In this document: piece by piece, positions 59,561 through 64,000 of the stretch | How the letters are laid out: every line of letters begins with the position of its first letter | How positions within the stretch are numbered: the stretch's first letter is position 1 | DNA from: Sphagnum compactum | Lineage: Eukaryota; Bryophyta; Sphagnopsida; Sphagnales | Assembly: GCA_965153455.1 (NCBI GenBank) | Contig: OZ234503.1 | Location: 5,518,001 to 5,582,000, forward strand | Reading direction: 5' to 3' | Length of the DNA stretch: 64,000 nucleotides | Position numbers and translations under genes: made by a program | The notes under the pieces: model-generated | The model's database searches: none | Told to the model about the DNA's origin: nothing | What the model saw: only the letters and a program-made list of their open reading frames with translations

Positions 59561-61435
59561 AAACAAACTTTAGGACATTTTTCCCATTAGTTTTTCACAA
59601 ATTTGGCTTTGACATGGGGCATCAAATTTAAGTGAGAGGAACCAAATTATAGTCCTTGAATTAATATTTAATTATGTGGTCATGGTGGTGAATTGGTGAT
59701 TTTTTACATCTATACGTTATTATGCATCAATATTTTGGTTTACAAGCACAAATGCAAAAATTGCTTAAATAGGCTTCTATGATAATTTGCATGACCTATG
59801 CTTTGAGCTAGAAATTTTAAGCCTGATGAATATGAACAAGTAGCCAAATGGTAAAAACAAAATAAAAATCCCTTGTACTAGCCCTTTGGTTCAAAATTTC
59901 AAGCTTTTGAAATTTTGTTATGTTTTATTATTTCATGAAGTACACTCAATGAACATGTATTTGCATATAGGAAAAAATGCCTTTTGTACCAAATAATTGA
60001 AATCAATTGCATGAATTTATGCATTTTTTAATTACTTTTTTAAATGTGCAATTAAGACACATGATATATTTAGTTTAAAGCACACAAAAGGGTGTTTGCA
60101 AGATAAGGTAGACTAATCATGGTGACTAAAAAGTTCACAAAAAGTCCATTCAATAATATTAAAATTGCAATTTATTGTGATATCATTGCTTAAATGGGGG
60201 ATTAAAATTGGTTAATGAGCTAATAAAGATTATATAAATAAACGACCAACTATATGATTCTTTAACATACATGTTAAGAGAAAAATAAATTAACATCCAA
60301 AAAAAATGATTATGATATGGACTTTTGAAAGGCGTTAATTCCATTTTAAACATTCAAAAGTCTATTACTATATATTTGGAAAATATATGTTCTTATATAT
60401 ATATATATAGAGTTGAAAATCTTAATTCAATAGCAAATTCAACATTACATCATTTTATCTTTTGGCATACCCCAATCCACTACGACTATAATGATGTAAA
60501 TAAGAGAGAAATCCAAACTTGTCATTTGGAGTCCTTCAAAAGTTTAAACACTCCTTTTCAAACCCCAATTGTGGATAAAGTTCAATATATATTGTTATGA
60601 TGAATTATACAATGCATTAATTGTGCAATCTTAACAAAGAAAGGGCCCAATTTAATGAATTTTTATTCTATAATCTCCAAAAAATTCTTTGTGCATGTAA
60701 TGCAATAAGGAAAAACACCAAACAGCAACGAAAGAACATAAAACAAAAACAAGGCATAATGCCAAATATTAGTAAGGAGAAAGTGAATCAGCAACAAAAA
60801 AGAGCACATAGTAATAACAATAAAGAATGTTGAACAACAAGAAATAATGTTTTGTAATAACAAGGGAGATCATTGAATAGTTGCAACAAAAACCATTAAA
60901 GAGTAACAAATATTTGAACAACAAGAGATACCATGGAATAATAGCAACAAAAGAGAACACTAAGTAGGGGTATCAACAAATAAACAAACTATGAACATTA
61001 ATAAAATGTTAAGGAAAGCAAATCAACAAAAAAATCTTTAAAAACATCAACAAAACAATGTAAAAAAAAGTGTAAAAACAAAGTTTGGAGATAAAATATC
61101 CATTTATTAAAGGCAATGGTCACTCTCAATGAGACACATGCTATAGCTTTTATCTATGATTGCCATAAATATCAATCTAAAACCCTACCTTTACTTAGCT
61201 TAAACCTAGACCTTACTTAGCCCACACCCTAACCTTGAGAATTAAATTTTTTGACATAAATTGAGTTTTGGTTTAGCTTGGGTATTAAGTAATGTAATTT
61301 TCAAACTATTGATTCTTTCTCGTAGTACACCTATCCATTCTTTTAAGCATTATATATTTTTAGCACTTGATAATTGCCAATTTTGTAGGGAAAAATCCAC
61401 CTAAAAATAAGCCCAAAAATCAATTCGGTTCTTAA
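59561..61435. other. Intergenic, AT-rich, no gene recognised
   Basis: Low-complexity stretches rich in AACAAAAA near 60700-61080. The 91-codon frame at 60325-60600 has no family motif. Confidence 0.5.
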
Positions 61436-63286
61436 CACTAGTAGAAAATTCAAATATGTAATTAAGTTTATGATTAATATTCTAGTCATGAAGGACAAAA
61501 ATAACTAATAACCCTAAAGTCATTATGAACAAACTGTTTAGGAAGATAGTCTTTTAGGAGATGATGAAACGGATATCATGCATAAATCATAAAAGACATA
61601 TTTGAAGTCATTAGTGACAGTTTAATCATTATTCAAATTTTATTATTATTACAAATTGGACCCAAAAACTTGGGCAACATTATTTTTAAATTTAAAGTAT
61701 TTATTATTATAGAATTATTATATATTAAAATATAATTTTATTCCAATTTTTTCATCCTATCAATTGTTGACACGTGTCACCACTTAGTTAGTTTAGGTAG
61801 GTACAAAAGAATCGATCAATATTCCAATGTTGACCACAATGAATAACATTTGTGAAGTTTGATCCTTGGACCCCAAGGATGGAGTTTAATTCATTTATCA
61901 CCAAACCATCCCACTTGTTATGAAAATGGTTTAATGTTTATTCTATTTAGACCATACTTCACTTAAACATTATGCAAAACCTCAAATTTGATAATTCATA
62001 TCTTATTGATAATTTGTCAAAAAGAAAAAATTAAAATTTATTCATAAATTTCCTTCAATAATGTACACAAATTCATTTCAAAAAAAAATTATTTGAATTT
62101 TTTTATTGAATAACATTCCAATGACCATTTTTTGGGGGAAAAAATACAAACACATGATTTGTAAATGGAAAAAACCTTTGTCATTAATACATGAATAAAT
62201 AACCTTAAACTTTCATACCTTAAACTTTCATTTGATTTAGGAATTTATATTATACAATTTTGCTTCCTATATATCATAATTTTGCCAATAATTTGTAATT
62301 TAGAAGTATGAATAACTCATATAATATATCCATATAAAATATTTATAAATGGATCATAAATCAATTATATATATATAATATCAATCATATTTATGATGTA
62401 TAAATTGAATCTAAATATTTTAATTTATTTTGAATAATAGTTGTAAATATTGAAATGTTAACTAATTTTCTGAGACTACATTCATTTTTACTCATATAAT
62501 CTAATATAACTATTAATAGTTTTTTTAAAACATGTAAAATAAATTATCTATTTTTATACATATAGTATATCAATTTTTATTTAAATTTATGATAAAATTT
62601 TAATGTAAAAAGAAAATACATATTTCCCACATCTTACACTTTTATTTTATTTTAAAATTACAATACAATTTTATTTTTTTATAACATATCATACTTTTAC
62701 CATTAAAATTTATTTCAATGTACAGTATTTAATTTATTCACATCGAATATTTGAAATGGATCATATGTCAACTTGTATATATTTTAAAATGTAATAAAGG
62801 TCCTTATATTACCTATATGTATAATATTAATCAAAATTAGTTTTTAACATGCAATTCATTATGTTCATTTATACTCATATTAAATTATCAATGGTCATTT
62901 TTGAATCATTGTAAAATAATTTTATGTCCATAGTGTCTATCTAATTAATGACACATCATTTTGTCCATGTTGTTTGCATAATTATTCTTTAGTCGTATTT
63001 GAAATGACTTTATCCTAGTCACATTTTCAAATGATATTTTAAATATCCACATCATTTAGTTGTCAATCATAGATGCCATATGGATGGAAACTTGCAATGA
63101 AAAAATGATGTCATCCTTCCTATTACCATGTCATCATCTACTAGTCAAATGCACCACTAATATATGACTACAATTTTTTCCACCTAGGATTTGAAGTAAT
63201 ATCCCACAATTATAATCAATTATGTAGTCATTTAAAACATCTAGTCATTGATTTCTTGGTTGCAAATGACATAATTCTTTCTAATG
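61436..63286. mobile_element. CACTA-type non-autonomous transposon, element D (1851 bp)
   Basis: The left end reads CACTAGTAGAAAATTC and the right end reads AATTCTTTCTAATG. Both flanks are TAA (61433-61435 and 63287-63289), a perfect 3-bp target duplication. It shares the family layout with elements A and B: subterminal TAGTCAT/AGTCACA words at both sides, a GACACGTGTCACCAC segment (61770) followed by TTTAGGTAGGTA (61791), then AT-rich sequence. No coding capacity. Confidence 0.8.
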
Positions 63287-63289
63287 TAA

Positions 63290-64000
63290 TGGGATTTCTA
63301 ATGTAATGTAATGTTTAATACTTGCCCAATGTAGGGTAAATAGGCTAGTGACTAAATATTTAAGCTCTTAGAAAGTTGATAATCCTAAGACATTGTTTTT
63401 TTGCCTTTGAAATTCATAAGTTTGGATCACTGAAAACATACAAAAAATGAAAAAGATTGGGGGTATAAAAGTAGGAAATTGATGTTTGGTGATAGGCATG
63501 TTCAAACATTATGATCTCAACATGTTCATATTTTTAATGGTTCCTTTTTCCTTTGGAGTTAAAAAGGCATATGTAGAGGTCCTCTTGACCCATAGTTATT
63601 TGGATCATCCAAAACAAACAACAAACATGGGGGAAAAAATGGGGTTTGGAAATACTTGAAGGTTGATTTCTTGGAAAAACGCACATTGTGATTTGGACAT
63701 GGTTTGTGATTCTTTTTCATTGTTCCTTTCCTTCCAAAATGAAAATAGGTTATGTAAAGCTTCTCTCGGCACACCCGTAGTAATTCATTAGATCATTCAA
63801 AACAAATAAAAAATGACATTCAATTATTTGATCACAAACTTGTGTTCATCAGAACATGTTTACCTTACTTGGTTTGTTTTTTCATTCATTTACTACCATT
63901 ACTTTATGCCACAAATAACCATGAAAATAATTAACTTCGGGAATAACCCTACACACCCCCTAATGAACACTATCCAACACAAAAAGTGGTCAACAATGGT
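63290..64000. other. Intergenic, with a ~182-bp diverged direct repeat
   Basis: GGTTCCTTTTTCCTTTGGAG with ATTTGGATCATCCAAAACAAAC (63539-63630) parallels TGTTCCTTTCCTTCC with TTAGATCATTCAAAACAAAT (63720-63815). No gene. Confidence 0.4.

Noticed and set aside
1-64000. CRISPR array, prokaryotic operons or phage elements.
   Set aside because: No direct repeats with unique spacers, and genes have spliceosomal introns and eukaryotic Pol III signals. The DNA is plant nuclear.

Overview
The window is nuclear DNA of a land plant. The evidence is a spliced ABCG half-transporter gene of the plant ABCG7/WBC7 type, a gene with the plant-specific VTCIGQVRVK motif of syringolide-induced 14-1-1-like proteins, a eukaryotic tRNA-Leu(CAA) gene with A and B boxes, GT-AG introns, and large AT-rich intergenic tracts filled with plant DNA transposons (CACTA, PIF/Harbinger, hAT-like, pogo-like). 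The low gene density, the abundant TAGG/CCTA repeats and the pogo-like transposase relic suggest a large-genome plant, perhaps not an angiosperm. The species cannot be named from the sequence.

Layout. 1-4.3 kb: intergenic, with a possible last exon at its edge and short tandem repeats. 4.3-11.3 kb: a large inverted array of ~190-bp repeats bounded by GGTATTG/CAATACC, broken by a 3.4-kb CACTA-type element that carries its own ~360-bp tandem array. 11.6-13.0 kb: a decayed multi-exon piece of an asparagine synthetase gene on the minus strand, with introns still recognisable. 13-19 kb: intergenic. 19.2-28.9 kb: a PIF/Harbinger transposase pseudogene cut in two by an 8.4-kb CACTA-type element, which itself contains a second CACTA element (2.3 kb) and a solo LTR (0.82 kb). 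Removing the large element and one copy of its ATA target duplication rejoins the transposase reading frame. 29-32 kb: a decayed unidentified coding remnant and C-rich sequence. 33.2-35.5 kb: the 14-1-1-like gene (3 exons). 38.5-45.6 kb: the ABCG7-like gene (11 exons, 682 codons, all splice phases consistent). 48.9 kb: tRNA-Leu. 51.8-59.6 kb: two hAT-like relics in the same orientation with a pogo-like transposase relic between them. 61.4-63.3 kb: a fourth CACTA-type element with a TAA target duplication.

Only three loci look functional: the ABCG7-like gene, the 14-1-1-like gene and tRNA-Leu. They sit in the less AT-rich 31-49 kb interval and do not form a common pathway. The rest records successive transposon insertions whose order can partly be read from the nesting. 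I found no convincing new biological system. The most informative structure is the four-component nest at 19.2-28.9 kb.
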